64,000 bases of DNA from Ryuthela nishihirai. Its lineage: Eukaryota; Arthropoda; Arachnida; Araneae; Heptathelidae. This document shows, in pieces, positions 11,328 to 24,294 of the stretch. Both the position numbers and the translations under genes were made by a program. A model generated the notes under the pieces. That model did not search any database. It was not told the origin of the DNA and was given only the letters and a program-made list of their open reading frames with translations. The DNA lies in contig JAWZYU010000729.1 of NCBI GenBank assembly GCA_038380435.1, positions 1 to 64,000 on the forward strand, in the 5' to 3' direction. How positions within the stretch are numbered: position 1 is the first letter of the stretch; each line of letters opens with the position of its first letter.

Positions 11328-14300
11328 AAAACGCCTCAGACAAAACAAGCCCACCAAAACGCCCCAGGACTCCAACACGTGCACCAAAACGCCCCAGAAC
11401 CCCAACACGCCCAACAAAACTCCCCAGACCCAAACACGCTCACCGAAACGCCCCCAGACCCAAACACACCCACCAAAACGCCCCAGTCCGAAACACGCCC
11501 AACAAAATATTCCCCCACACCAGCCTACCAAAACGCCACCAGACCCAAACATGGCCACCAAAAAGGCCCCAGGATCCGAACATGCCGACCAAAACGCCCC
11601 AGAACCAAACAAGCCCACCAAAATGCCCGACTCCAACACGCGCACCGAAACACCTCGTCATAAAAACGCCCACCAAAACGCCCCAGGGCCCAACACGCCC
11701 AACAAAACACCCCAGACCCAAACACGCTCACTGAAACGCCCCAGACCCCAACACACCCAACAAAACACCCGAGACCCAAACACGCTCACCGAAACGCCCC
11801 CAGAACCAAACATGCCGACCAAAAAGGCCTCAGGACCCGAACACGCCGAACAAAACGCCTCAGACAAAACAAGCCCACCAAAACGCCCCAGGACTCCAAC
11901 ACGTGCACCAAAACGCCCCAGAACCCCAACACGCCCAACAAAACTCCCCAGACCCAAACACGCTCACCGAAACGCCCCCAGACCCAAACACACCCACCAA
12001 AACGCCCCAGTCCGAAACACGCCCAACAAAATATTCCCCCACACCAGCCTACCAAAACGCCACCAGACCCAAACATGGCCACCAAAAAGGCCCCAGGATC
12101 CGAACATGCCGACCAAAACGCCCCAGAACCAAACAAGCCCACCAAAATGCCCGACTCCAACACGCGCACCGAAACACCTCGTCATAAAAACGCCCACCAA
12201 AACGCCCCAGGGCCCAACACGCCCAACAAAATACCCCAGACCCAAACACGCTCACTGAAACGCCCCCAGACCCAAACACGCCCACCAAAACGCCCCCAGT
12301 CGCAAACACGCCCAACAAAACATTCCCCCAGATCAACCTACGAAAACGCCCTCAGACACAAACATGCTCACAAAAAGTCCCTAGGACCCGAACACGCCGA
12401 GTGAAATGCCCCCAGACACAAACATGCTCACAAAAAGTCCCTAGGACCCGAACACGCCGAGTGAAATGCCCCCAGACCCAAACAAGCCCACCAAAATGCC
12501 TGACGACTCCAACACGCGCACCGAAATATCTCGTCATAAAAACCCCCACAAAAACGCCCCAGGACCCCAACACACCCAACAAAACACCCGAAACCCAAAC
12601 ACACTCACCGAAACGCCCCCAGAACCAAACATGCCGACCAAAAAGGCCTCAGGACCCGAACACGCCGAACAAAACGCCTCAGACAAAACAAGCCCACCAA
12701 AACGCCCCAGGACTCCAACACGTGCACCAAAACGCCCCAGAACCCCAACACGCCCAACAAAACTCCCCAGACCCAAACACGCTCACCGAAACGCCCCCAG
12801 ACCCAAACACACCCACCAAAACGCCCCAGTCCGAAACACGCCCAACAAAATATTCCCCCACACCAGCCTACCAAAACGCCACCAGACCCAAACATGGCCA
12901 CCAAAAAGGCCCCAGGATCCGAACATGCCGACCAAAACGCCCCAGAACCAAACAAGCCCACCAAAATGCCCGACTCCAACACGCGCACCGAAACACCTCG
13001 TCATAAAAACGCCCACCAAAACGCCCCAGGGCCCAACACGCCCAACAAAACACCCCAGACCCAAACACGCTCACTGAAACGCCCCAGACCCCAACACACC
13101 CAACAAAACACCCGAGACCCAAACACGCTCACCGAAACGCCCCCAGAACCAAACATGCCGACCAAAAAGGCCTCAGGACCCGAACACGCCGAACAAAACG
13201 CCTCAGACAAAACAAGCCCACCAAAACGCCCCAGGACTCCAACACGTGCACCAAAACGCCCCAGAACCCCAACACGCCCAACAAAACTCCCCAGACCCAA
13301 ACACGCTCACCGAAACGCCCCCAGACCCAAACACACCCACCAAAACGCCCCAGTCCGAAACACGCCCAACAAAATATTCCCCCACACCAGCCTACCAAAA
13401 CGCCACCAGACCCAAACATGGCCACCAAAAAGGCCCCAGGATCCGAACATGCCGACCAAAACGCCCCAGAACCAAACAAGCCCACCAAAATGCCCGACTC
13501 CAACACGCGCACCGAAACACCTCGTCATAAAAACGCCCACCAAAACGCCCCAGGGCCCAACACGCCCAACAAAATACCCCAGACCCAAACACGCTCACTG
13601 AAACGCCCCCAGACCCAAACACGCCCACCAAAACGCCCCCAGTCGCAAACACGCCCAACAAAACATTCCCCCAGATCAACCTACGAAAACGCCCTCAGAC
13701 ACAAACATGCTCACAAAAAGTCCCTAGGACCCGAACACGCCGAGTGAAATGCCCCCAGACACAAACATGCTCACAAAAAGTCCCTAGGACCCGAACACGC
13801 CGAGTGAAATGCCCCCAGACCCAAACAAGCCCACCAGAATGCCTGACGACTCCAACACGCGCACCGAAATATCTCGTCATAAAAACCCCCACAAAAACGC
13901 CCCAGGACCCCAACACACCCAACAAAACACCCGAGACCCAAACACACTCACCGAAACGCCCCCAGAACCAAACATGCCGACCAAAAAGGCCTCAGGACCC
14001 GAACACGCCGAACAAAACGCCTCAGACAAAACAAGCCCACCAAAACGCCCCAGGACTCCAACACGTGCACCAAAACGCCCCAGAACCCCAACACGCCCAA
14101 CAAAACTCCCCAGACCCAAACACGCTCACCGAAACGCCCCCAGACCCAAACACACCCACCAAAACGCCCCAGTCCCAAACACGCCCAACAAAATATTCCC
14201 CCACACCAGCCTACCAAAACGCCACCAGACCCAAACATGGCCACCAAAAAGGCCCCAGGATCCGAACATGCCGACCAAAACGCCCCAGAACCAAACAAGC

Positions 14301-17300
14301 CCACCAAAATGCCCGACTCCAACACGCGCACCGAAACACCTCGTCATAAAAACGCCCACCAAAACGCCCCAGGGCCCAACACGCCCAACAAAATACCCCA
14401 GACCCAAACACGCTCACTGAAACGCCCCCAGACCCAAACACGCCCACCAAAACGCCCCCAGTCGCAAACACGCCCAACAAAACATTCCCCCAGATCAACC
14501 TACGAAAACGCCCTCAGACACAAACATGCTCACAAAAAGTCCCTAGGACCCGAACACGCCGAGTGAAATGCCCCCAGACACAAACATGCTCACAAAAAGT
14601 CCCTAGGACCCGAACACGCCGAGTGAAATGCCCCCAGACCCAAACAAGCCCACCAAAATGCCTGACGACTCCAACACGCGCACCGAAATATCTCGTCATA
14701 AAAACCCCCACAAAAACGCCCCAGGACCCCAACACACCCAACAAAACACCCGAGACCCAAACACACTCACCGAAACGCCCCCAGAACCAAACATGCCGAC
14801 CAAAAAGGCCTCAGGACCCGAACACGCCGAACAAAACGCCTCAGACAAAACAAGCCCACCAAAACGCCCCAGGACTCCAACACGTGCACCAAAACGCCCC
14901 AGAACCCCAACACGCCCAACAAAACTCCCCAGACCCAAACACGCTCACCGAAACGCCCCCAGACCCAAACACACCCACCAAAACGCCCCAGTCCCAAACA
15001 CGCCCAACAAAATATTCCCCCACACCAGCCTACCAAAACGCCACCAGACCCAAACATGGCCACCAAAAAGGCCCCAGGATCCGAACATGCCGACCAAAAC
15101 GCCCCAGAACCAAACAAGCCCACCAAAATGCCCGACTCCAACACGCGCACCGAAACACCTCGTCATAAAAACGCCCACCAAAACGCCCCAGGGCCCAACA
15201 CGCCCAACAAAACACCCCAGACCCAAACACGCTCACTGAAACGCCCCAGACCCCAACACACCCAACAAAACACCCGAGACCCAAACACGCTCACCGAAAC
15301 GCCCCCAGAACCAAACATGCCGACCAAAAAGGCCTCAGGACCCGAACACGCCGAACAAAACGCCTCAGACAAAACAAGCCCACCAAAACGCCCCAGGACT
15401 CCAACACGTGCACCAAAACGCCCCAGAACCCCAACACGCCCAACAAAACTCCCCAGACCCAAACACGCTCACCGAAACGCCCCCAGACCCAAACACACCC
15501 ACCAAAACGCCCCAGTCCGAAACACGCCCAACAAAATATTCCCCCACACCAGCCTACCAAAACGCCACCAGACCCAAACATGGCCACCAAAAAGGCCCCA
15601 GGATCCGAACATGCCGACCAAAACGCCCCAGAACCAAACAAGCCCACCAAAATGCCCGACTCCAACACGCGCACCGAAACACCTCGTCATAAAAACGCCC
15701 ACCAAAACGCCCCAGGGCCCAACACGCCCAACAAAATACCCCAGACCCAAACACGCTCACTGAAACGCCCCCAGACCCAAACACGCCCACCAAAACGCCC
15801 CCAGTCGCAAACACGCCCAACAAAACATTCCCCCAGATCAACCTACGAAAACGCCCTCAGACACAAACATGCTCACAAAAAGTCCCTAGGACCCGAACAC
15901 GCCGAGTGAAATGCCCCCAGACACAAACATGCTCACAAAAAGTCCCTAGGACCCGAACACGCCGAGTGAAATGCCCCCAGACCCAAACAAGCCCACCAAA
16001 ATGCCTGACGACTCCAACACGCGCACCGAAATATCTCGTCATAAAAACCCCCACAAAAACGCCCCAGGACCCCAACACACCCAACAAAACACCCGAAACC
16101 CAAACACACTCACCGAAACGCCCCCAGAACCAAACATGCCGACCAAAAAGGCCTCAGGACCCGAACACGCCGAACAAAACGCCTCAGACAAAACAAGCCC
16201 ACCAAAACGCCCCAGGACTCCAACACGTGCACCAAAACGCCCCAGAACCCCAACACGCCCAACAAAACTCCCCAGACCCAAACACGCTCACCGAAACGCC
16301 CCCAGACCCAAACACACCCACCAAAACGCCCCAGTCCCAAACACGCCCAACAAAATATTCCCCCACACCAGCCTACCAAAACGCCACCAGACCCAAACAT
16401 GGCCACCAAAAAGGCCCCAGGATCCGAACATGCCGACCAAAACGCCCCAGAACCAAACAAGCCCACCAAAATGCCCGACTCCAACACGCGCACCGAAACA
16501 CCTCGTCATAAAAACGCCCACCAAAACGCCCCAGGGCCCAACACGCCCAACAAAACACCCCAGACCCAAACACGCTCACTGAAACGCCCCCAGACCCAAA
16601 CACGCCCACCAAAACGCCCCCAGTCCCAAACACGCCCAACAAAACATTCCCCCAGATCAGCCTACGAAAACGCCCCCAGACACAAACATGCTCACAAAAA
16701 GTCCCTAGGACCCGAACACGCCGAGTGAAATGCCCCCAGACCCAAACAAGCCCACCAGAATGCCTGACGACTCCAACACGCGCACCGAAATATCTCGTCA
16801 TAAAAACCCCCACAAAAACGCCCCAGGACCCCAACACACCCAACAAAACACCCGAGACCCAAACACACTCACCGAAACGCCCCCAGAACCAAACATGCCG
16901 ACCAAAAAGGCCTCAGGACCCGAACACGCCGAACAAAACGCCTCAGACAAAACAAGCCCACCAAAACGCCCCAGGACTCCAACACGTGCACCAAAACGCC
17001 CCAGAACCCCAACACGCCCAACAAAACTCCCCAGACCCAAACACGCTCACCGAAACGCCCCCAGACCCAAACACACCCACCAAAACGCCCCAGTCCCAAA
17101 CACGCCCAACAAAATATTCCCCCACACCAGCCTACCAAAACGCCACCAGACCCAAACATGGCCACCAAAAAGGCCCCAGGATCCGAACATGCCGACCAAA
17201 ACGCCCCAGAACCAAACAAGCCCACCAAAATGCCCGACTCCAACACGCGCACCGAAACACCTCGTCATAAAAACGCCCACCAAAACGCCCCAGGGCCCAA

Positions 17301-17753
17301 CACGCCCAACAAAACACCCCAGACCCAAACACGCTCACTGAAACGCCCCCAGACCCAAACACGCCCACCAAAACGCCCCCAGTCGCAAACACGCCCAACA
17401 AAACATTCCCCCAGATCAACCTACGAAAACGCCCTCAGACACAAACATGCTCACAAAAAGTCCCTAGGACCCGAACACGCCGAGTGAAATGCCCCCAGAC
17501 ACAAACATGCTCACAAAAAGTCCCTAGGACCCGAACACGCCGAGTGAAATGCCCCCAGACCCAAACAAGCCCACCAAAATGCCTGACGACTCCAACACGC
17601 GCACCGAAATATCTCGTCATAAAAACCCCCACAAAAACGCCCCAGGACCCCAACACACCCAACAAAACACCCGAAACCCAAACACACTCACCGAAACGCC
17701 CCCAGAACCAAACATGCCGACCAAAAAGGCCTCAGGACCCGAACACGCCGAAC
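11328..17753 (+). repeat. HOR tiling 3: S L S L L S L M L
   Basis: Unit starts: S 11328, L 11852, S 12671, L 13195, L 14014, S 14833, L 15357, M 16176, L 16935. The stretch is rich in S-L pairs (1343 bp). The L at 16935 is a recombinant with C rather than T in m14 but all other L markers. Confidence 0.92.
14833..16934 (+). repeat. S-L-M super-unit, 2102 bp, copy 1
   Basis: S 14833, L 15357, M 16176. The shared haplotype, read from the S junction rightwards, is: G in m6 and T in m14 of the L unit, A at m21 and A at m24 of the L unit, then C in m6 and C in m14 of the M unit. Confidence 0.8.
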
Positions 17754-17929
17754 AAAACGCCTCAGACAAAACAAGCCCACCAAAACGCCCCAGGACTCCA
17801 ACACGTGCACCAAAACGCCCCAGAACCCCAACACGCCCAACAAAACTCCCCAGACCCAAACACGCTCACCGAAACGCCCCCAGACCCAAACACACCCACC
17901 AAAACGCCCCAGTCCCAAACACGCCCAAC

Positions 17930-17955
17930 AAAACATTCCCCCACACCAACCTACC
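17930..17955 (+). repeat. Variant m7 monomer shared with XL
   Basis: In this L unit m7 has C at 17934 and A at 17949. Elsewhere outside the XL extra decamers m7 has T and G. Both changes match m7' of the XL extra decamers about 40 kb to the right. The unit has no extra decamer, so this looks like a short conversion tract. Confidence 0.78.
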
Positions 17956-19331
17956 AAAACGCCACCAGACCCAAACATGGCCACCAAAAAGGCCCCAGGA
18001 TCCGAACATGCCGACCAAAACGCCCCAGAACCAAACAAGCCCACCAAAATGCCCGACTCCAACACGCGCACCGAAACACCTCGTCATAAAAACGCCCACC
18101 AAAACGCCCCAGGGCCCAACACGCCCAACAAAATACCCCAGACCCAAACACGCTCACTGAAACGCCCCCAGACCCAAACACGCCCACCAAAACGCCCCCA
18201 GTCGCAAACACGCCCAACAAAACATTCCCCCAGATCAACCTACGAAAACGCCCTCAGACACAAACATGCTCACAAAAAGTCCCTAGGACCCGAACACGCC
18301 GAGTGAAATGCCCCCAGACACAAACATGCTCACAAAAAGTCCCTAGGACCCGAACACGCCGAGTGAAATGCCCCCAGACCCAAACAAGCCCACCAAAATG
18401 CCTGACGACTCCAACACGCGCACCGAAATATCTCGTCATAAAAACCCCCACAAAAACGCCCCAGGACCCCAACACACCCAACAAAACACCCGAAACCCAA
18501 ACACACTCACCGAAACGCCCCCAGAACCAAACATGCCGACCAAAAAGGCCTCAGGACCCGAACACGCCGAACAAAACGCCTCAGACAAAACAAGCCCACC
18601 AAAACGCCCCAGGACTCCAACACGTGCACCAAAACGCCCCAGAACCCCAACACGCCCAACAAAACTCCCCAGACCCAAACACGCTCACCGAAACGCCCCC
18701 AGACCCAAACACACCCACCAAAACGCCCCAGTCCCAAACACGCCCAACAAAATATTCCCCCACACCAGCCTACCAAAACGCCACCAGACCCAAACATGGC
18801 CACCAAAAAGGCCCCAGGATCCGAACATGCCGACCAAAACGCCCCAGAACCAAACAAGCCCACCAAAATGCCCGACTCCAACACGCGCACCGAAACACCT
18901 CGTCATAAAAACGCCCACCAAAACGCCCCAGGGCCCAACACGCCCAACAAAACACCCCAGACCCAAACACGCTCACTGAAACGCCCCCAGACCCAAACAC
19001 GCCCACCAAAACGCCCCCAGTCCCAAACACGCCCAACAAAACATTCCCCCAGATCAGCCTACGAAAACGCCCCCAGACACAAACATGCTCACAAAAAGTC
19101 CCTAGGACCCGAACACGCCGAGTGAAATGCCCCCAGACCCAAACAAGCCCACCAGAATGCCTGACGACTCCAACACGCGCACCGAAATATCTCGTCATAA
19201 AAACCCCCACAAAAACGCCCCAGGACCCCAACACACCCAACAAAACACCCGAGACCCAAACACACTCACCGAAACGCCCCCAGAACCAAACATGCCGACC
19301 AAAAAGGCCTCAGGACCCGAACACGCCGAAC

Positions 19332-21433
19332 AAAACGCCTCAGACAAAACAAGCCCACCAAAACGCCCCAGGACTCCAACACGTGCACCAAAACGCCCCA
19401 GAACCCCAACACGCCCAACAAAACTCCCCAGACCCAAACACGCTCACCGAAACGCCCCCAGACCCAAACACACCCACCAAAACGCCCCAGTCCCAAACAC
19501 GCCCAACAAAATATTCCCCCACACCAGCCTACCAAAACGCCACCAGACCCAAACATGGCCACCAAAAAGGCCCCAGGATCCGAACATGCCGACCAAAACG
19601 CCCCAGAACCAAACAAGCCCACCAAAATGCCCGACTCCAACACGCGCACCGAAACACCTCGTCATAAAAACGCCCACCAAAACGCCCCAGGGCCCAACAC
19701 GCCCAACAAAACACCCCAGACCCAAACACGCTCACTGAAACGCCCCAGACCCCAACACACCCAACAAAACACCCGAGACCCAAACACGCTCACCGAAACG
19801 CCCCCAGAACCAAACATGCCGACCAAAAAGGCCTCAGGACCCGAACACGCCGAACAAAACGCCTCAGACAAAACAAGCCCACCAAAACGCCCCAGGACTC
19901 CAACACGTGCACCAAAACGCCCCAGAACCCCAACACGCCCAACAAAACTCCCCAGACCCAAACACGCTCACCGAAACGCCCCCAGACCCAAACACACCCA
20001 CCAAAACGCCCCAGTCCGAAACACGCCCAACAAAATATTCCCCCACACCAGCCTACCAAAACGCCACCAGACCCAAACATGGCCACCAAAAAGGCCCCAG
20101 GATCCGAACATGCCGACCAAAACGCCCCAGAACCAAACAAGCCCACCAAAATGCCCGACTCCAACACGCGCACCGAAACACCTCGTCATAAAAACGCCCA
20201 CCAAAACGCCCCAGGGCCCAACACGCCCAACAAAATACCCCAGACCCAAACACGCTCACTGAAACGCCCCCAGACCCAAACACGCCCACCAAAACGCCCC
20301 CAGTCGCAAACACGCCCAACAAAACATTCCCCCAGATCAACCTACGAAAACGCCCTCAGACACAAACATGCTCACAAAAAGTCCCTAGGACCCGAACACG
20401 CCGAGTGAAATGCCCCCAGACACAAACATGCTCACAAAAAGTCCCTAGGACCCGAACACGCCGAGTGAAATGCCCCCAGACCCAAACAAGCCCACCAAAA
20501 TGCCTGACGACTCCAACACGCGCACCGAAATATCTCGTCATAAAAACCCCCACAAAAACGCCCCAGGACCCCAACACACCCAACAAAACACCCGAAACCC
20601 AAACACACTCACCGAAACGCCCCCAGAACCAAACATGCCGACCAAAAAGGCCTCAGGACCCGAACACGCCGAACAAAACGCCTCAGACAAAACAAGCCCA
20701 CCAAAACGCCCCAGGACTCCAACACGTGCACCAAAACGCCCCAGAACCCCAACACGCCCAACAAAACTCCCCAGACCCAAACACGCTCACCGAAACGCCC
20801 CCAGACCCAAACACACCCACCAAAACGCCCCAGTCCCAAACACGCCCAACAAAATATTCCCCCACACCAGCCTACCAAAACGCCACCAGACCCAAACATG
20901 GCCACCAAAAAGGCCCCAGGATCCGAACATGCCGACCAAAACGCCCCAGAACCAAACAAGCCCACCAAAATGCCCGACTCCAACACGCGCACCGAAACAC
21001 CTCGTCATAAAAACGCCCACCAAAACGCCCCAGGGCCCAACACGCCCAACAAAACACCCCAGACCCAAACACGCTCACTGAAACGCCCCCAGACCCAAAC
21101 ACGCCCACCAAAACGCCCCCAGTCCCAAACACGCCCAACAAAACATTCCCCCAGATCAGCCTACGAAAACGCCCCCAGACACAAACATGCTCACAAAAAG
21201 TCCCTAGGACCCGAACACGCCGAGTGAAATGCCCCCAGACCCAAACAAGCCCACCAGAATGCCTGACGACTCCAACACGCGCACCGAAATATCTCGTCAT
21301 AAAAACCCCCACAAAAACGCCCCAGGACCCCAACACACCCAACAAAACACCCGAGACCCAAACACACTCACCGAAACGCCCCCAGAACCAAACATGCCGA
21401 CCAAAAAGGCCTCAGGACCCGAACACGCCGAAC
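19332..21433 (+). repeat. S-L-M super-unit, 2102 bp, copy 2
   Basis: S 19332, L 19856, M 20675. Same marker haplotype as copy 1. Directly followed by copy 3 with no unit between. Confidence 0.82.
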
Positions 21434-23535
21434 AAAACGCCTCAGACAAAACAAGCCCACCAAAACGCCCCAGGACTCCAACACGTGCACCAAAACGCCC
21501 CAGAACCCCAACACGCCCAACAAAACTCCCCAGACCCAAACACGCTCACCGAAACGCCCCCAGACCCAAACACACCCACCAAAACGCCCCAGTCCCAAAC
21601 ACGCCCAACAAAATATTCCCCCACACCAGCCTACCAAAACGCCACCAGACCCAAACATGGCCACCAAAAAGGCCCCAGGATCCGAACATGCCGACCAAAA
21701 CGCCCCAGAACCAAACAAGCCCACCAAAATGCCCGACTCCAACACGCGCACCGAAACACCTCGTCATAAAAACGCCCACCAAAACGCCCCAGGGCCCAAC
21801 ACGCCCAACAAAACACCCCAGACCCAAACACGCTCACTGAAACGCCCCAGACCCCAACACACCCAACAAAACACCCGAGACCCAAACACGCTCACCGAAA
21901 CGCCCCCAGAACCAAACATGCCGACCAAAAAGGCCTCAGGACCCGAACACGCCGAACAAAACGCCTCAGACAAAACAAGCCCACCAAAACGCCCCAGGAC
22001 TCCAACACGTGCACCAAAACGCCCCAGAACCCCAACACGCCCAACAAAACTCCCCAGACCCAAACACGCTCACCGAAACGCCCCCAGACCCAAACACACC
22101 CACCAAAACGCCCCAGTCCGAAACACGCCCAACAAAATATTCCCCCACACCAGCCTACCAAAACGCCACCAGACCCAAACATGGCCACCAAAAAGGCCCC
22201 AGGATCCGAACATGCCGACCAAAACGCCCCAGAACCAAACAAGCCCACCAAAATGCCCGACTCCAACACGCGCACCGAAACACCTCGTCATAAAAACGCC
22301 CACCAAAACGCCCCAGGGCCCAACACGCCCAACAAAATACCCCAGACCCAAACACGCTCACTGAAACGCCCCCAGACCCAAACACGCCCACCAAAACGCC
22401 CCCAGTCGCAAACACGCCCAACAAAACATTCCCCCAGATCAACCTACGAAAACGCCCTCAGACACAAACATGCTCACAAAAAGTCCCTAGGACCCGAACA
22501 CGCCGAGTGAAATGCCCCCAGACACAAACATGCTCACAAAAAGTCCCTAGGACCCGAACACGCCGAGTGAAATGCCCCCAGACCCAAACAAGCCCACCAA
22601 AATGCCTGACGACTCCAACACGCGCACCGAAATATCTCGTCATAAAAACCCCCACAAAAACGCCCCAGGACCCCAACACACCCAACAAAACACCCGAAAC
22701 CCAAACACACTCACCGAAACGCCCCCAGAACCAAACATGCCGACCAAAAAGGCCTCAGGACCCGAACACGCCGAACAAAACGCCTCAGACAAAACAAGCC
22801 CACCAAAACGCCCCAGGACTCCAACACGTGCACCAAAACGCCCCAGAACCCCAACACGCCCAACAAAACTCCCCAGACCCAAACACGCTCACCGAAACGC
22901 CCCCAGACCCAAACACACCCACCAAAACGCCCCAGTCCCAAACACGCCCAACAAAATATTCCCCCACACCAGCCTACCAAAACGCCACCAGACCCAAACA
23001 TGGCCACCAAAAAGGCCCCAGGATCCGAACATGCCGACCAAAACGCCCCAGAACCAAACAAGCCCACCAAAATGCCCGACTCCAACACGCGCACCGAAAC
23101 ACCTCGTCATAAAAACGCCCACCAAAACGCCCCAGGGCCCAACACGCCCAACAAAACACCCCAGACCCAAACACGCTCACTGAAACGCCCCCAGACCCAA
23201 ACACGCCCACCAAAACGCCCCCAGTCCCAAACACGCCCAACAAAACATTCCCCCAGATCAGCCTACGAAAACGCCCCCAGACACAAACATGCTCACAAAA
23301 AGTCCCTAGGACCCGAACACGCCGAGTGAAATGCCCCCAGACCCAAACAAGCCCACCAAAATGCCTGACGACTCCAACACGCGCACCGAAATATCTCGTC
23401 ATAAAAACCCCCACAAAAACGCCCCAGGACCCCAACACACCCAACAAAACACCCGAAACCCAAACACACTCACCGAAACGCCCCCAGAACCAAACATGCC
23501 GACCAAAAAGGCCTCAGGACCCGAACACGCCGAAC
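21434..23535 (+). repeat. S-L-M super-unit, 2102 bp, copy 3
   Basis: S 21434, L 21958, M 22777. Same haplotype through the L unit and into the M unit. It differs from copy 2 at the end of its M, where the m21/m24 markers read A/A instead of G/G. Confidence 0.82.
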
Positions 23536-24294
23536 AAAACGCCTCAGACAAAACAAGCCCACCAAAACGCCCCAGGACTCCAACACGTGCACCAAAACGC
23601 CCCAGAACCCCAACACGCCCAACAAAACTCCCCAGACCCAAACACGCTCACCGAAACGCCCCCAGACCCAAACACACCCACCAAAACGCCCCAGTCCCAA
23701 ACACGCCCAACAAAATATTCCCCCACACCAGCCTACCAAAACGCCACCAGACCCAAACATGGCCACCAAAAAGGCCCCAGGATCCGAACATGCCGACCAA
23801 AACGCCCCAGAACCAAACAAGCCCACCAAAATGCCCGACTCCAACACGCGCACCGAAACACCTCGTCATAAAAACGCCCACCAAAACGCCCCAGGGCCCA
23901 ACACGCCCAACAAAACACCCCAGACCCAAACACGCTCACTGAAACGCCCCCAGACCCAAACACGCCCACCAAAACGCCCCCAGTCCCAAACACGCCCAAC
24001 AAAACATTCCCCCAGATCAGCCTACGAAAACGCCCCCAGACACAAACATGCTCACAAAAAGTCCCTAGGACCCGAACACGCCGAGTGAAATGCCCCCAGA
24101 CCCAAACAAGCCCACCAGAATGCCTGACGACTCCAACACGCGCACCGAAATATCTCGTCATAAAAACCCCCACAAAAACGCCCCAGGACCCCAACACACC
24201 CAACAAAACACCCGAGACCCAAACACACTCACCGAAACGCCCCCAGAACCAAACATGCCGACCAAAAAGGCCTCAGGACCCGAACACGCCGAAC

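Larger units (their letters stand above)
17754..24294 (+). repeat. HOR tiling 4: L M S L M S L M M
   Basis: Unit starts: L 17754, M 18573, S 19332, L 19856, M 20675, S 21434, L 21958, M 22777, M 23536. It contains two S-L-M super-units in direct succession (19332-21433 and 21434-23535). The L at 17754 carries the unusual m7 variant described separately. Confidence 0.92.
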
